The notes: generated by a model from the sequence alone, not told the origin. 64,000 bases of DNA from Novosphingobium sp. (GCA_016719755.1 JADJYM010000015.1:248001-312000); one strand, 5' to 3'. Positions 33,798 to 43,730 are shown, numbered from the stretch's first letter. Program-made: numbers and translations.

Positions 33798-34472
33798 GTG
33801 AGCAAGGCCCGCCACGTCGCCATCATTATGGATGGCAATGGCCGCTGGGCCAAAAAGCGCCACCTGCCGCGCGTGGTTGGGCATGAGCGCGGAGTCGAGG
33901 CGGTCCGCAAGCTGGTGCGCGCCGCGCGCGAGATGGGGCTGGAGGCGCTAACCCTTTACGCCTTCTCGACCGAGAACTGGCGCCGCCCGGAGGACGAGGT
34001 CTCGGCCCTGATGGGCCTGCTCAAGCGCTACATCCTCGCCGATCTGGAAGAGTTTGTTGCCAACAATGTCCGCCTGCGGATAATTGGCGATTACAGCATC
34101 CTTGCCTCCGATATCGTCGCGCTGCTGGACGACGCGCTGGCGCGAACCGCCGGAAACAATGGGACCACCCTTGTGGTCGCACTGAATTATGGGTCACAGG
34201 ACGAGATTGCCCGCGCCGCGACCAGGGCAGCTGCCAAGGGGCCGATCACTCCCGAAACTATCGAGGCCGAGCTCGATACCGCAGGCCTGCCGGCGCTCGA
34301 CCTGCTGATCCGCACCTCGGGCGAGGTCCGGCTCTCCAACTTCCTGCTGTGGCAGGCGGCCTATACGGAAATGGTGTTCACCGACGTGCTTTGGCCGGAC
34401 TTCACGCCGGCCCACCTTGAAGCGGCCCTTGCCGAGTTTGCGCAGCGGGAGCGCCGTTATGGCGGACGCTGA
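33798..34472 (+). CDS. uppS: Isoprenyl transferase (undecaprenyl diphosphate synthase)
   Basis: A 224-residue cis-prenyltransferase. The catalytic motif [11 protein letters not shown] (Asp12) opens the protein and [18 protein letters not shown] closes the conserved core. It makes the C55 carrier needed for peptidoglycan and surface polysaccharide. GTG start at 33798, since no in-frame ATG exists nearby. The 3' end overlaps cdsA by 14 bases. At 224 residues it is slightly shorter than the E. coli protein (253) but with all motifs. Confidence 0.95.
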   Translation: MSKARHVAIIMDGNGRWAKKRHLPRVVGHERGVEAVRKLVRAAREMGLEALTLYAFSTENWRRPEDEVSALMGLLKRYILADLEEFVANNVRLRIIGDYSILASDIVALLDDALARTAGNNGTTLVVALNYGSQDEIARAATRAAAKGPITPETIEAELDTAGLPALDLLIRTSGEVRLSNFLLWQAAYTEMVFTDVLWPDFTPAHLEAALAEFAQRERRYGGR

Positions 34473-35184
34473 GGCCAGGCCGAAAAAGTCCGACCTTGGG
34501 GTGCGGACGGCTTCTGCACTGGTCATGGTCGGCGTGGCTGGGACGGCGCTGTGGCTTGGCGGCACAGCATGGATGCTGTTCGTCATGGCCGTAGCCGTGG
34601 GCGTGCTGTGGGAATGGCGCGCGCTGGCGCTGAAGTTCGCTTCGGGTCCAAAGGCTGCGGCGTGGATCGTCGCGGGGATGATTTATGTCGGGCTTGGCGC
34701 GGCCATGCTGCTATTCCTGCGCGGCCCCGACAGTTCGGTCCTGCCAGTGCTAACGATCGTCGGCGCAGTCGTGGCGACGGACATCGGCGCCTACTTTGCG
34801 GGTCGGATGATCGGTGGTCCCAAGATTGCCCCGATGATTAGTCCTTCCAAGACCTGGGCGGGACTTGGTGGGGGCATTGCCGGTGCATCGCTTGTGATGG
34901 GCGTCTATCTCTGGACCGAGCGCAGCTCGCTGGCCTGCGATATGCGCGCCTGGCATTGCGTCAGCGACGGCGGCATGGTCGCCAGCGCGCTGGGAGCGGG
35001 CGCGATTGTGGCAACCGTGGCCCAGGCGGGTGATTTCTTCGAAAGTTGGATGAAACGCCGAGCAGGGGTGAAAGATTCCGGTTCCTTGATTCCAGGGCAT
35101 GGCGGCTTGTTCGACCGGGTCGATGGCCTGTTGGCGGTCATGGCTGCAGGAGCGCTGGCCTGGCTTGTGAGCGCGCTGTCATGA
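34459..35184 (+). CDS. cdsA: Phosphatidate cytidylyltransferase (CDP-diacylglycerol synthase)
   Basis: A 241-residue membrane enzyme producing CDP-diacylglycerol from phosphatidate, the branch point for all phospholipids (including pssA and pgsA in this window). The signature [12 protein letters not shown] and the C-terminal [20 protein letters not shown] (the CdsA motif) are present. There are about seven hydrophobic helices. ATG at 34459 lies within the end of uppS. Its stop overlaps the dxr start. Confidence 0.93.
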   Translation: MADAEARPKKSDLGVRTASALVMVGVAGTALWLGGTAWMLFVMAVAVGVLWEWRALALKFASGPKAAAWIVAGMIYVGLGAAMLLFLRGPDSSVLPVLTIVGAVVATDIGAYFAGRMIGGPKIAPMISPSKTWAGLGGGIAGASLVMGVYLWTERSSLACDMRAWHCVSDGGMVASALGAGAIVATVAQAGDFFESWMKRRAGVKDSGSLIPGHGGLFDRVDGLLAVMAAGALAWLVSALS

Positions 35185-36338
35185 CCCGGCGTTCGCTCAC
35201 GCTTCTCGGCGCAACCGGCTCGATTGGCGCCTCGACCCTCGACCTGATCCGGCGCGAGCGGGACAAGTGGCGGGTCGTTGCCCTCACGGCCAATGGCAAT
35301 GCGGGGGAACTCGCCAAACTTGCGCGCGAATTTGGGGCGGAGGTGGCGGTTGTCGCCAATGAGGCCGCGCTGCCCGCGCTGCGCGAGGCGCTGGCGGGAA
35401 GCGGGATCGAGGCGGCTGGGGGAGCGGCGGCGCTTGTCGAAGCCGCGCAGCGCCCGGCCGACATCACGGTGGCGGCCATCGTCGGCTGCGCGGGTCTTGC
35501 CCCGACCATGGCGGCAATCGAGCAGGGCCGCACCATCGCGCTGGCAAACAAGGAAGCCCTTGTGGCGGCGGGCGAGGTGATGACCGCAGCGGTCGCCCGC
35601 CACGGCGCGACGCTGCTGCCGACCGACAGCGAGCATAACGCCATTTTCCAGTGCCTTGCGGGCAACAGCTATGATCATGTCCGCTCGATCACGCTGACCG
35701 CCAGCGGAGGGCCGTTCCGCGACTGGAGCCTTGATCAGCTCGCCACCGCGACGCCGGAGCAGGCGGTAAAGCACCCTAACTGGTCGATGGGCGCCAAGAT
35801 CAGCGTCGATTCGGCGACGATGTTCAACAAGGGCCTCGAACTGATCGAGGCGCACCACCTGTTCCCGGTGGGGCTCGAACGCTTGCGGATCATTGTTCAC
35901 CCGCAGTCGGTGGTTCATTCGATGGTCGAGTACCGCGATGGCTCGACCCTGGCCCAGCTGGGCCCCTCGGACATGCGCGTTCCCATCGCCTCGTGCCTCG
36001 CCTGGCCGGAGCGGATGGACACGCCCTGCGCTCCGCTTGACCTTGCGGCGCTGGGCGAACTGACCTTCCGCGCGCCGGACGAGGTGCGCTTTCCCGCGAC
36101 CCGGCTGTGCCGCGAGGCGGCGGAAGCGGGCGGGGCTGCTACGGCGGTGCTCAATGCCGCGAATGAGGTTGCCGTTGCCGCCTTCCTTGCCGGACACCTG
36201 CCGTTCACCCGCATCGCGGTAATGGTTGAGGAACTTATGGCGCGCTATGTTCCCGCAAATCCGGTATCGCTGGGCGATGTGATCGCCCTTGATGCCGAGG
36301 CGCGGGTCCGGGCGCGCGCCCTTCTGGAGTTGGCCTGA
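35181..36338 (+). CDS. dxr: 1-deoxy-D-xylulose-5-phosphate reductoisomerase
   Basis: A 385-residue Dxr, the second enzyme of the MEP isoprenoid pathway and the fosmidomycin target. NADPH motif LLGATGSIGASTL at the start, LANKEALVAAG, the metal ligands in LLPTDSEHNAIFQ, and PNWSMGAKISVDSATMFNKGLE are intact. It supplies precursors for the UppS product next door. ATGA overlap with cdsA. Confidence 0.97.
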   Translation: MTRRSLTLLGATGSIGASTLDLIRRERDKWRVVALTANGNAGELAKLAREFGAEVAVVANEAALPALREALAGSGIEAAGGAAALVEAAQRPADITVAAIVGCAGLAPTMAAIEQGRTIALANKEALVAAGEVMTAAVARHGATLLPTDSEHNAIFQCLAGNSYDHVRSITLTASGGPFRDWSLDQLATATPEQAVKHPNWSMGAKISVDSATMFNKGLELIEAHHLFPVGLERLRIIVHPQSVVHSMVEYRDGSTLAQLGPSDMRVPIASCLAWPERMDTPCAPLDLAALGELTFRAPDEVRFPATRLCREAAEAGGAATAVLNAANEVAVAAFLAGHLPFTRIAVMVEELMARYVPANPVSLGDVIALDAEARVRARALLELA

Positions 36339-36339
36339 C

Positions 36340-37455
36340 TTGATCCAGTCCCCTTCGATCCTGATGATGATCGGCGCATTCCTGCTGGTGCTGGGTCCGC
36401 TGGTGCTGCTGCATGAGCTTGGTCATTACCTGATGGCCCGCCTGTTCGGGGTCCGCGCCGATGCCTTCGCGATCGGCTTTGGCAAGGAACTTGTGGGCTG
36501 GACCGACCGGCGCGGTACGCGCTGGAAGCTGTGCGCCCTGCCGCTGGGCGGATACGTGCAGTTCGCGGGCGACATGGATGCGGTGAGCGCGCCAGATCCG
36601 GAACTGGCCGGCGCCAGCGCCGAACAGCTCAGAGGCACGTTCCAGGGCGCCAAACTGTGGCAGCGCTCGCTGATCGTGCTGGCCGGGCCAATGATGAACC
36701 TGTTCCTGGCCGTGGCAATCTTTGCTACCTTCAACATGGCTTACGGCGTGCCGCAGGCGTCTTCCGTGATTGGCGGGTTTGCGTCGAACTCGGTCGCTCA
36801 GGCCGCCGGCATGCGTGAAGGCGATCGGATCGTTGCGATTGACGGGACGGACATCGAATCCTTTCGCGACATCGCTGAAAACGTGATGATCTACCCGGGT
36901 AAGGCCGTTGCCGTGGAAGTGGAACGGGCCGGGCAGCGGCTGACCTATCCGGTCAGGCTCGCCGTCTCGGTCGAAAAGGACGAATTCGGCAACGAGATGC
37001 GGCGCGGCCTTCTGGGAGTGCGCTCCACCAAACTTGAGTTCGTGCGGGTCGGCCCGGTTGAGGCATTCTCGACCGGTTTCGAGCAGAGCATGGGCATCGT
37101 CCGGACCATGGCGATCGGGCTCAAGCAGATCGTGACCGGCGAACGCGGGGTCGACGAGATGGGCGGCCCGCTCAAGATTGCCAAGTATTCGGGCGAGCAG
37201 TTGCAGCGTGGCTGGCTGGATTTCGTTGGTTTCGCCGCACTGATCTCAATTAACTTGGCATTCATCAACCTCCTGCCAATCCCGACGCTCGACGGTGGGC
37301 ACCTGGTTATCTATGCGGCGGAGGCGATCCGGCGCAGACCGCTGGGCATTCGCAGTCAGGAGTGGGCGTTCCGCACCGGTCTGGCTTTTGTGCTGGCGCT
37401 GATGCTGTTTGTCACTTTGAACGACATTGTCTCGTTGCTGCCAACGGGCAACTAG
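36340..37455 (+). CDS. rseP: Site-2 membrane protease RseP
   Basis: A 371-residue intramembrane zinc metalloprotease. HELGH (His25, Glu26, His29) in the first helix and LDGGH (318-322 region) in the third helix form the active site. A single PDZ domain lies between (about 120-205). RseP cleaves anti-sigma factors such as RseA after DegS, and signal peptide remnants. The TTG start at 36340 is used, with GGAG 10 bases upstream; an in-frame ATG at 36364 would remove eight residues. Just after dxr and followed by bamA, the common order. Confidence 0.93.
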   Translation: MIQSPSILMMIGAFLLVLGPLVLLHELGHYLMARLFGVRADAFAIGFGKELVGWTDRRGTRWKLCALPLGGYVQFAGDMDAVSAPDPELAGASAEQLRGTFQGAKLWQRSLIVLAGPMMNLFLAVAIFATFNMAYGVPQASSVIGGFASNSVAQAAGMREGDRIVAIDGTDIESFRDIAENVMIYPGKAVAVEVERAGQRLTYPVRLAVSVEKDEFGNEMRRGLLGVRSTKLEFVRVGPVEAFSTGFEQSMGIVRTMAIGLKQIVTGERGVDEMGGPLKIAKYSGEQLQRGWLDFVGFAALISINLAFINLLPIPTLDGGHLVIYAAEAIRRRPLGIRSQEWAFRTGLAFVLALMLFVTLNDIVSLLPTGN

Positions 37456-37624
37456 GCGGGCTGCCAGCGTCCCGGTAAACCGGGAAAACTGGTGACGGCG
37501 CAGTGACTATGCTTGATTGGCGGGGGCGCATCGGGCAGAGGGCAGCGTCATATCTGCAAAGGTGAGGGGAGCCCTGTCCGGGCACGTTTCTCCGCGCCAA
37601 CCAATAACGGGAACGACCGTGCCG

Positions 37625-40390
37625 ATGAACCGACACACCATGGAAAACCACGACCATGCCCGCCGGGCCCTGCGCCTGGCCACCGTCCTGATGGGCAGCA
37701 CGGTCCTGGCCGGCCTCCCGGCAGCCGCACTGGCGCAGACCGCATCGCCTGAGGCCGTAGCCGCTCCCACGGCTGCGGCGGTCGAGGCGCCTGCCCCCGC
37801 GCCTGAGATGCCGGCCGTCATTTCGTCGATCACCGTGGCCGGCGCCCAGCGCCTCGAGCCTGATACGATCCGTTCCTATATCAAGCTGCGCGTCGGCCAG
37901 CCCTATACCCAACAGTCCGCCGACCAGGCGCTGAAGGACCTGTTCGCGACTGAGCTGTTCGCGGACGTCCAGATCCGCAATGATGGCGGCGCGGTGACGA
38001 TCGAGGTGAAGGAAAACCCGGTCATCAACCGCATCGTTCTGGAAGGCAACAAGCGGCTCAAGGAGGACAAGATCCTCCCCGAAATCAAGCTTTCACCGCG
38101 TCAGATATTCACCCGTTCCAAGGTCCGCGCCGACGTTTCGCGGATTATCGAGCTTTACAAACGCCAGGGTCGTTTCGCCGCCAGCGTCGAACCCAAGATG
38201 GTGATGCTCGACCAGAACCGCGTCGATATCGTGTTCGAGATCACCGAAGGGCCCAAGTCCAAGGTTCGCCAGATCAACATCCTCGGAAACGAGAAGTTCT
38301 CGGACGGCGAACTGCGCGACGAGATGGTGACCAAGCAGGCGCGGATGTTCCGCTTCTTCAGCTCGGGCACCAGCTATGACCCTGACCGCATGGCCTTCGA
38401 CCAGCAGAAGCTGCGGCAGTTCTACCTGACCCAGGGCTATGCCGATTTCCGCATCGTTTCGGCGGTTGCCGAACTCACGCCCGACAAGAAGGACTTCATC
38501 CTGACCTACGTGGTCGAGGAAGGGGATCGTTACAAGTTCGGCGATGTGAAGGTGGAAAGCCAGCTGCGCGATTTCGACGGCGAGCGTCTGGCCGAGCAAC
38601 TGCCCATGAAGAAGAGCAGCTGGTATAACGCCAAGCAGGTCGAAGACACTATCGACAAGCTCAACGAAACGCTGGGCACCTTCGGCTACGCCTTTGCCGA
38701 CGTCCGCCCTGACTATTCGCGCAACAAGTCAGAGCTGACCATGGGCCTGACCTTCACCATCGCCGAGGCGCCGCGCGTCTATGTCGAGCGGATCGACGTC
38801 AATGGCAACACGCTGACCCAGGACAAGGTCGTGCGCCGCGAGTTCCGCATTGCCGAGGGCGACGCCTTCAACTCGCTTCAGGTCAAGCGCTCGACCAGCC
38901 GCATCAACTCGCTCGGCTACTTCCAGGAGAAGTTCGAGATCGAGCAGAAGCCTGGCTCGGCAGCCGACCGGATCGTGCTGGAAGCCAACGTCGAGGAAAA
39001 GCCTACCGGCGAACTGCAGCTTTCCGCAGGCTATTCCAGCCTTGAAAAGCTGATCTTCCAGGGATCGGTGCAGCAGCGCAACTTCCGAGGGCGTGGCCAG
39101 ACGGTTGGCCTGTCGATCAGCTATTCGCAGTATTCGAAGAGCGCCGAGGTCAGCTTTACCGAGCCGTACCTGTTTGATCGGAATGTTTCGCTGGGCGTCA
39201 ACGTCTACCGGCGTGACTACAACAGCTTCAACTACGCCAATGCGGACCGCAACACGCTGTACCGCCAGACCCAGACCGGCGCCCAGATCCGCATGGGTCT
39301 GCCGCTGACCGAATATGTCTCGGCCGTGGCGAGCTATACCTTCAACATCGATGACATCACCGTCGACAAGAACCAGTACTTCTCCGATCGCGTCAATCCG
39401 CCGACCTTCGAATGCGATCCGCTGATCGCGGGGCGTTACCTGTGCGATGCACTGGGCAAGCGGACCAGTTCGATCCTTGGCCTGTCGCTGATCTACGATT
39501 CGCTCGACAACCGCATGCGGCCCTCGCGTGGGCGCTCGATGTCGATCACCGGCGAATTTGCGGGGCTGGGTGGCTCGGTCAAGTACGGCCGCGTCCGCGC
39601 CAACGTCGCGCAGTATTGGCCGCTGGGCAAGGGCTGGATCTTCTCGGTGCGTGGGGAAGGCGGCGCGATCAAGTCGTTCGACAGCCGTGGCAATGCCGCG
39701 CTGGGGATCGACAGCGTACGTCTGACCGACCGCTTCTATCTGGGCGAGCCGCAGATGCGCGGCTTCGACATCCGCGGCGTTGGCCCGCGCGTGCTGCGCC
39801 AGTTCATCACCGATGACGGCAACGGCAATCCGGTGGTCATTACCGACCGTGACCGGGTGGTCGACGACGCGCTGGGCGGCAAGTACTACTACCTTGGCCA
39901 TGTCGAGCTCGAAATTCCACTTGGTTCGGGCGCGCGTGAACTGGGTATCCGTCCGTCGATCTTCATGGACGTCGGTTCTGTCTGGGGCATCACCAAGCCG
40001 CAGCTGCAGACAAGCCCGTTCCCGAACGGCATTTTCATCCCGACCCGCGATACGGCCGGCAACGCTCTCTTCACCCAGATCAATGCGGCGGAGCTGGTCA
40101 ACAATGTCTGCACCGCGACTTCGGTTGCGCAGGTCACCAACCCGATCAATCCGGCGCCGCCGACGTGTCTGGGTACAGGTACGGTCAACAACACCGCGCT
40201 CGGCAGCACGATCCCGCCGTTCCAGGAAGTGTTCCTGGGGGATTCGCCCAGCCCGCGCCTGTCCGTTGGCATCGGTTTCAACTGGAACTCGCCGTTCGGT
40301 CCGTTCCGTCTCGATTTCGCTCATGTCCTGCTGAAGAAGGACGGCGACGACACCAAGACTTTCACCTTCAATGTGGGAACCCAATTCTGA
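37625..40390 (+). CDS. bamA: Outer membrane protein assembly factor BamA
   Basis: A 921-residue BamA, the central subunit of the BAM complex. A signal peptide ends near AAALAQ. A Pro/Ala-rich linker (about 40-62) is followed by POTRA domains (about 63-425) and a C-terminal 16-strand barrel with the MRGFD loop-6 motif (VRGF-like). The last residues FTFNVGTQF end with Phe, the expected beta signal. The ATG at 37625 is used; a GTG at 37619 is possible. Its stop shares one base (TGATG) with the next gene, a Skp-like chaperone. Confidence 0.95.
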   Translation: MNRHTMENHDHARRALRLATVLMGSTVLAGLPAAALAQTASPEAVAAPTAAAVEAPAPAPEMPAVISSITVAGAQRLEPDTIRSYIKLRVGQPYTQQSADQALKDLFATELFADVQIRNDGGAVTIEVKENPVINRIVLEGNKRLKEDKILPEIKLSPRQIFTRSKVRADVSRIIELYKRQGRFAASVEPKMVMLDQNRVDIVFEITEGPKSKVRQINILGNEKFSDGELRDEMVTKQARMFRFFSSGTSYDPDRMAFDQQKLRQFYLTQGYADFRIVSAVAELTPDKKDFILTYVVEEGDRYKFGDVKVESQLRDFDGERLAEQLPMKKSSWYNAKQVEDTIDKLNETLGTFGYAFADVRPDYSRNKSELTMGLTFTIAEAPRVYVERIDVNGNTLTQDKVVRREFRIAEGDAFNSLQVKRSTSRINSLGYFQEKFEIEQKPGSAADRIVLEANVEEKPTGELQLSAGYSSLEKLIFQGSVQQRNFRGRGQTVGLSISYSQYSKSAEVSFTEPYLFDRNVSLGVNVYRRDYNSFNYANADRNTLYRQTQTGAQIRMGLPLTEYVSAVASYTFNIDDITVDKNQYFSDRVNPPTFECDPLIAGRYLCDALGKRTSSILGLSLIYDSLDNRMRPSRGRSMSITGEFAGLGGSVKYGRVRANVAQYWPLGKGWIFSVRGEGGAIKSFDSRGNAALGIDSVRLTDRFYLGEPQMRGFDIRGVGPRVLRQFITDDGNGNPVVITDRDRVVDDALGGKYYYLGHVELEIPLGSGARELGIRPSIFMDVGSVWGITKPQLQTSPFPNGIFIPTRDTAGNALFTQINAAELVNNVCTATSVAQVTNPINPAPPTCLGTGTVNNTALGSTIPPFQEVFLGDSPSPRLSVGIGFNWNSPFGPFRLDFAHVLLKKDGDDTKTFTFNVGTQF

Positions 40391-41163
40391 TGATCAGCCG
40401 TTACAAGCCGCTGCTTGGCGCCGCCATGGTGCTCGCCCTGGTAGCCCAGCCCGCCTACGCCAAGTCCAAGAAGCAGAAGGAGGCTGAAGCCGCCGCTGCT
40501 GCCGCTGCCGCCGCCCCGGCAGCCTCTGGAACCGGCAACATCGTGGCCGGCATCGCGGTCGCCAATCTCGAAGCGGCGGTCGCCAACACCGATGCTTACC
40601 GTCTGGCAGCCCAGCAGCGCCCGGTGACCTACAAGTCGAACTTCGACAATGCGAAGACCCGCGGCGCCGCGCTCGACGCGCAGCTCAAGCCGCTGATCGA
40701 CAAGTTCAACGCCGACCGCGCGGCGGCCAAGCCCAACGTTCCGGCGCTGCAGCAGCAGGCTCAGACGATTCAGCAGCTGCAGGAACGCGGCAAGGAAGAG
40801 ATCCAGCAGATCCTGATGCCGCCCGCCCTGTCGGAAGCCTACGTGCGTGAGCAGATCGAGGACAAGCTGGATCAGGCCGTGCAGAAGGCGATGGAAAAGC
40901 ACCGCGTTTCGCTGTTGCTCCAGCCTGGCACGGTGATCGCCCGCGCAAACGCCTATGAGCTGACTGACGAAATCGTCACCGAACTCAACGTCTTGATTCC
41001 CAACGCGCAGATCGTTCCGCCGCAGGGCTGGATGCCGCGCGAAGTGCGCGAGGCTCGTGAACAGCAGGCCGCTGCCCAGAAGGCTGCCTCGGCTCCGGCC
41101 GCTGCCGCTCCGGCAGCTGCTCCGGCGCCGCGTCCGGCTGGTCCGCAGCCTGACGGCCGCTAA
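40390..41163 (+). CDS. OmpH/Skp-family periplasmic chaperone-like protein
   Basis: A 257-residue secreted protein with signal peptide ending AYAKSKK. The middle carries the OmpH/Skp-like pattern IAVANLEAAVANTDAYRLA and a coiled-coil helical region rich in Gln/Ala (about 75-160). A long Pro/Ala tail ends the protein. Skp guides outer membrane proteins to BamA; the gene starts at the bamA stop. It is longer than E. coli Skp (161 residues) because of the N- and C-terminal low-complexity parts. Confidence 0.82.
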   Translation: MISRYKPLLGAAMVLALVAQPAYAKSKKQKEAEAAAAAAAAAPAASGTGNIVAGIAVANLEAAVANTDAYRLAAQQRPVTYKSNFDNAKTRGAALDAQLKPLIDKFNADRAAAKPNVPALQQQAQTIQQLQERGKEEIQQILMPPALSEAYVREQIEDKLDQAVQKAMEKHRVSLLLQPGTVIARANAYELTDEIVTELNVLIPNAQIVPPQGWMPREVREAREQQAAAQKAASAPAAAAPAAAPAPRPAGPQPDGR

Positions 41164-41184
41164 GCCTGGCAGCTGGGTGCAGCG

Positions 41185-41664
41185 ATGAGCGAAAGCACAG
41201 AAGGGAAGGGCGCGGCTCCGGCCGCGCCCGCCTATGACATCGTCAAGATCCTCGGCGCCCTGCCGCATCGCTATCCGTTGCTGCTGGTCGACCGTGTGCT
41301 CTCGCTCGAAGTGGGCGAGCGCATTCATGCGGTGAAGGCGGTCAGCTTCAACGAGCAGTTCTTTCAGGGGCATTTCCCCGGACGGCCGATCATGCCGGGC
41401 GTACTTCAGATCGAGGCGCTGGCCCAGGCCGCCGCGATCCTTGCTATAGAGACGCTGGACCTCGCCGGTTCGGGCAAGCTGGTCTACTTCATGTCGATCA
41501 ACGAGGCGAAGTTCCGTGCGCCCGTTGAACCGGGCGTGCTGCTCGACCTTGAGGTTGGCTTCCTCCAGAAGCGCGCCCGGGTCTGCAAATTCTGGGGCAA
41601 GGCCTCGATTGCCGGACAGGTCACCTGCGACGTCCAGTTCACCGCGATGATCGCGGATTCCTGA
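41185..41664 (+). CDS. fabZ: 3-hydroxyacyl-[acyl-carrier-protein] dehydratase FabZ
   Basis: A 159-residue hotdog-fold dehydratase of fatty acid elongation. [10 protein letters not shown], the catalytic His63 in [11 protein letters not shown] and Glu77 in LQIEALAQA are present. In many Gram-negatives fabZ lies between lpxD and lpxA; here it sits directly after the skp-like gene and before rpmE, without any lpx gene, which fits a sphingomonad. Complete. Confidence 0.96.
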   Translation: MSESTEGKGAAPAAPAYDIVKILGALPHRYPLLLVDRVLSLEVGERIHAVKAVSFNEQFFQGHFPGRPIMPGVLQIEALAQAAAILAIETLDLAGSGKLVYFMSINEAKFRAPVEPGVLLDLEVGFLQKRARVCKFWGKASIAGQVTCDVQFTAMIADS

Positions 41665-41783
41665 AGCGGACGGTGCGAAACAGCTGACCAGCCGAAAGGC
41701 TGGACAAAATGGCGCGCTGCCGCTAAGCGCGCGCCTTCCTCTTGCAGGCCGGTCGGAACCGGCCACCAGCGAAAGACAGTGCG

Positions 41784-42011
41784 ATGAAGGCCGATACCCA
41801 TCCCGATTATCACATGATCAAGGTGCAGATGACCGACGGCACCGTGTTCGAAACCCGCTCCACCTGGGGCAAGGAAGGCGACACGCTGGTGCTGGAAATC
41901 GATCCCACCTCGCACCCGGCATGGACCGGTGGCACACGCCAGCTTGACCAGGGTGGCCGCGTCGCGCAGTTCAACAAGCGCTTTGGCGGGCTCACCCTCA
42001 AGAAGGGCTGA
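41784..42011 (+). CDS. rpmE: 50S ribosomal protein L31
   Basis: A 75-residue L31. The sequence has [17 protein letters not shown] and the FNKRFGGL end of the family, but none of the CxxC zinc cysteines, so it belongs to the zinc-free (C-minus) class used under zinc limitation elsewhere, here possibly the only form. ATG at 41784. It is followed by a terminator shared with the convergent PilZ gene. Confidence 0.95.
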   Translation: MKADTHPDYHMIKVQMTDGTVFETRSTWGKEGDTLVLEIDPTSHPAWTGGTRQLDQGGRVAQFNKRFGGLTLKKG

Positions 42012-42035
42012 TCGCGCTTCGCTTGCGCAGATACG

Positions 42036-42063
42036 AAGGGCGGCCTCGCGGGGCCGCCCTTTT
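42036..42063. terminator. Bidirectional terminator between rpmE and the PilZ gene
   Basis: A 10-bp stem (42036-42045 with 42052-42061), loop TCGCGG, then TT and further T-rich sequence. Lies between convergent genes. Confidence 0.85.
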
Positions 42064-42086
42064 CGTTTTGGGAGTGCCGGGCGGGA

Positions 42087-42419
42087 TTACCAGGCGCCGG
42101 ACAGTTCCTCGGCCTCCGCATCGGGGATGGGGCGCAGAAATTCTACCCCGCAAGTGTCCTCGCGCGACCAGCGGATGATGGCTTGAACCGTGCGCTCGGG
42201 ATTGAGCCGGATGCCGATGAACATACCTGTGCGCAGCCATCCCGCCTCGCTGACCAGGTTGCAACCATAAATCGAGATGTCGCGCAGCAGCGCCTTGGCC
42301 CGGTCGCCGTGCGAAGACGTAACCAGCACCAGGCTGCTCGCCGGGCGCCGGGTGCCCTTGCGGGTTAGGGGGCGGCTGGTTTCCGCAGGAGAGTGTGCCA
42401 GTTTCTGTTTGCCTGCCAT
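42087..42419 (-). CDS. PilZ domain protein
   Basis: A 110-residue PilZ-type protein, a candidate c-di-GMP receptor. The N-terminal RKGTRRPAS segment resembles the RxxxR motif and the later RDISIYGCNL and WLRTGMFIGIRLN match the D/NxSxxG core, although the latter is degenerate (SIYGCN). Such stand-alone PilZ proteins are common in sphingomonads and their partners are unknown. ATG at 42419; a longer start would need an atypical extension. Convergent with rpmE. Confidence 0.78.
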   Translation of the reverse strand: MAGKQKLAHSPAETSRPLTRKGTRRPASSLVLVTSSHGDRAKALLRDISIYGCNLVSEAGWLRTGMFIGIRLNPERTVQAIIRWSREDTCGVEFLRPIPDAEAEELSGAW

Positions 42420-42652
42420 CGTTGTCTCTCCAATCCGGAATCGCCCGGAGCGATGAACGATGGCTATCGGGATGCCGTTAAGATTTGCCTGATGCCGCCT
42501 TTGCCTGATGCAGGAATTTCGCACTTTGCGATGCCCGGTGGGGAGGGGGAAGCGCGCCTTGCGGGCGCCTTACCGCAATTTTTGCTTTGAATCCTCCAGC
42601 GGCTGTGCAAGAGGCCGCGCCTGTCCTTGCCGCACCCCGGTGCGCAGGCTGT

Positions 42653-42730
42653 GGCGATCGTAGCTCAGTTGGTTAGAGCGCCGGTTTGTGGTACCGGAGG
42701 TCGTGGGTTCGAACCCCATCGATCGCCCCA
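42653..42730 (+). tRNA. tRNA-His (anticodon GTG)
   Basis: Includes the extra G at position -1 (42653) opposite C73, the histidine identity pair. Acceptor GCGATCG pairs with CGATCGC, anticodon loop TTGTGGT carries GTG, T-loop GTTCGAACC, and CCA is encoded. Confidence 0.96.
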
Positions 42731-42865
42731 TTTTCTCATTTTCGCGGGAAACGCCGAAGGCCACGCCGCCGCCACAGGTTTGCGGCTCTGAGCACCTGAT
42801 CGCACTTGCTCCGTGGCCGCTCTCCTGCCAAATGGCAGCCGATCCTCAGGGATACCGAATCCTTC

Positions 42866-43597
42866 ATGCACGGCTTTGCCAATCCCGCCCGTTTCCTGCG
42901 CCTTGCGCGCCAGCTGACTTTGCCCATGCTGGTGGCCGGAGTGCTGTTGTGCGCTGCATCGCTCGTCTGGGGCCTGTTCGGTGCGCCGGCGGAGCGTTTG
43001 CAGGGTGACAGCGTGCGTATCCTGTTCGTTCATGTGCCCGCCGCCTGGCTCGGCATGGGTGGATGGAGCGCGATCGCTGTCGCCAGCCTGACCGAACTGG
43101 TCTGGCGCCATCCGCTGGCAGGAATCGCCGCCCGGGCGATCGCCGTGCCTGGAGCATTCTTCAGCGCGTTGTGCCTGATTACAGGTTCGCTTTGGGGGCG
43201 GCCCGCCTGGGGTACCTGGTGGGTGTGGGACGGCCGATTGACGTCGATGCTGGTCCTGCTGTTCCTATATCTGTCTTACATTGCGCTCAGCGATGCGGCG
43301 AACCGGGATGGCAACGGACAATCCCGGATTCCCGCCATTTTCGGGCTGGTCGGAGCGGTGAATATTCCGGTGATCCACTATTCGGTGCTGTGGTGGAACA
43401 GCCTGCACCAGCCACCGTCGATCACCGCTGGCAAGTCTGAGATGGCGCCGGAGTTCCTGTGGGGACTGCTGGCAGGAACGACCGGGTTCTCGCTTGTTTT
43501 CGGGGCGGTTGTGTTGATCCGGATGCGAACGATCCTGGCGGACCAGCAGGCAGAAGCGCGCCTGCGCCGCCGCGCCATGGAGGCAGCCGATGCGTGA
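42866..43597 (+). CDS. ccmC: Heme exporter/handling protein CcmC
   Basis: A 243-residue integral membrane protein of cytochrome c maturation (System I). The tryptophan-rich WWD motif WGTWWVWDGRLTS (115-127) is in a periplasmic loop between transmembrane helices. CcmC presents heme to CcmE. First gene of ccmCDEFGHI and overlaps ccmD by eight bases. The usual upstream partners ccmA and ccmB are not here; tRNA-His precedes it instead. Confidence 0.94.
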   Translation: MHGFANPARFLRLARQLTLPMLVAGVLLCAASLVWGLFGAPAERLQGDSVRILFVHVPAAWLGMGGWSAIAVASLTELVWRHPLAGIAARAIAVPGAFFSALCLITGSLWGRPAWGTWWVWDGRLTSMLVLLFLYLSYIALSDAANRDGNGQSRIPAIFGLVGAVNIPVIHYSVLWWNSLHQPPSITAGKSEMAPEFLWGLLAGTTGFSLVFGAVVLIRMRTILADQQAEARLRRRAMEAADA

Positions 43598-43730
43598 GGG
43601 ACTGGATCACTGGCCATTCATCTGGGCGGCCTATTCCCTGGGGATCGGCGGCACGGCGGCAATGGTGCTGTGGTCGTGGCTGGCCATGACAAGGTCCGAA
43701 GCCCGCCGCGACCGGAGCCGTGATCGATGA
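43590..43730 (+). CDS. ccmD: Heme exporter protein CcmD
   Basis: A 46-residue protein with a single transmembrane helix and a Arg-rich C-terminal tail. CcmD stabilises the CcmC-CcmE-heme complex. Its ATG is inside the end of ccmC and its stop (43728-43730) overlaps the ccmE ATG at 43727. Size and position fit CcmD closely, although such short sequences have few conserved residues. Confidence 0.8.
   Translation: MREGLDHWPFIWAAYSLGIGGTAAMVLWSWLAMTRSEARRDRSRDR

Noticed and set aside
38729-40384. 551-residue minus-strand open frame opposite bamA
   Set aside because: Antiparallel shadow of the barrel domain; composition is Arg/Asp/Ala-rich with no domain.
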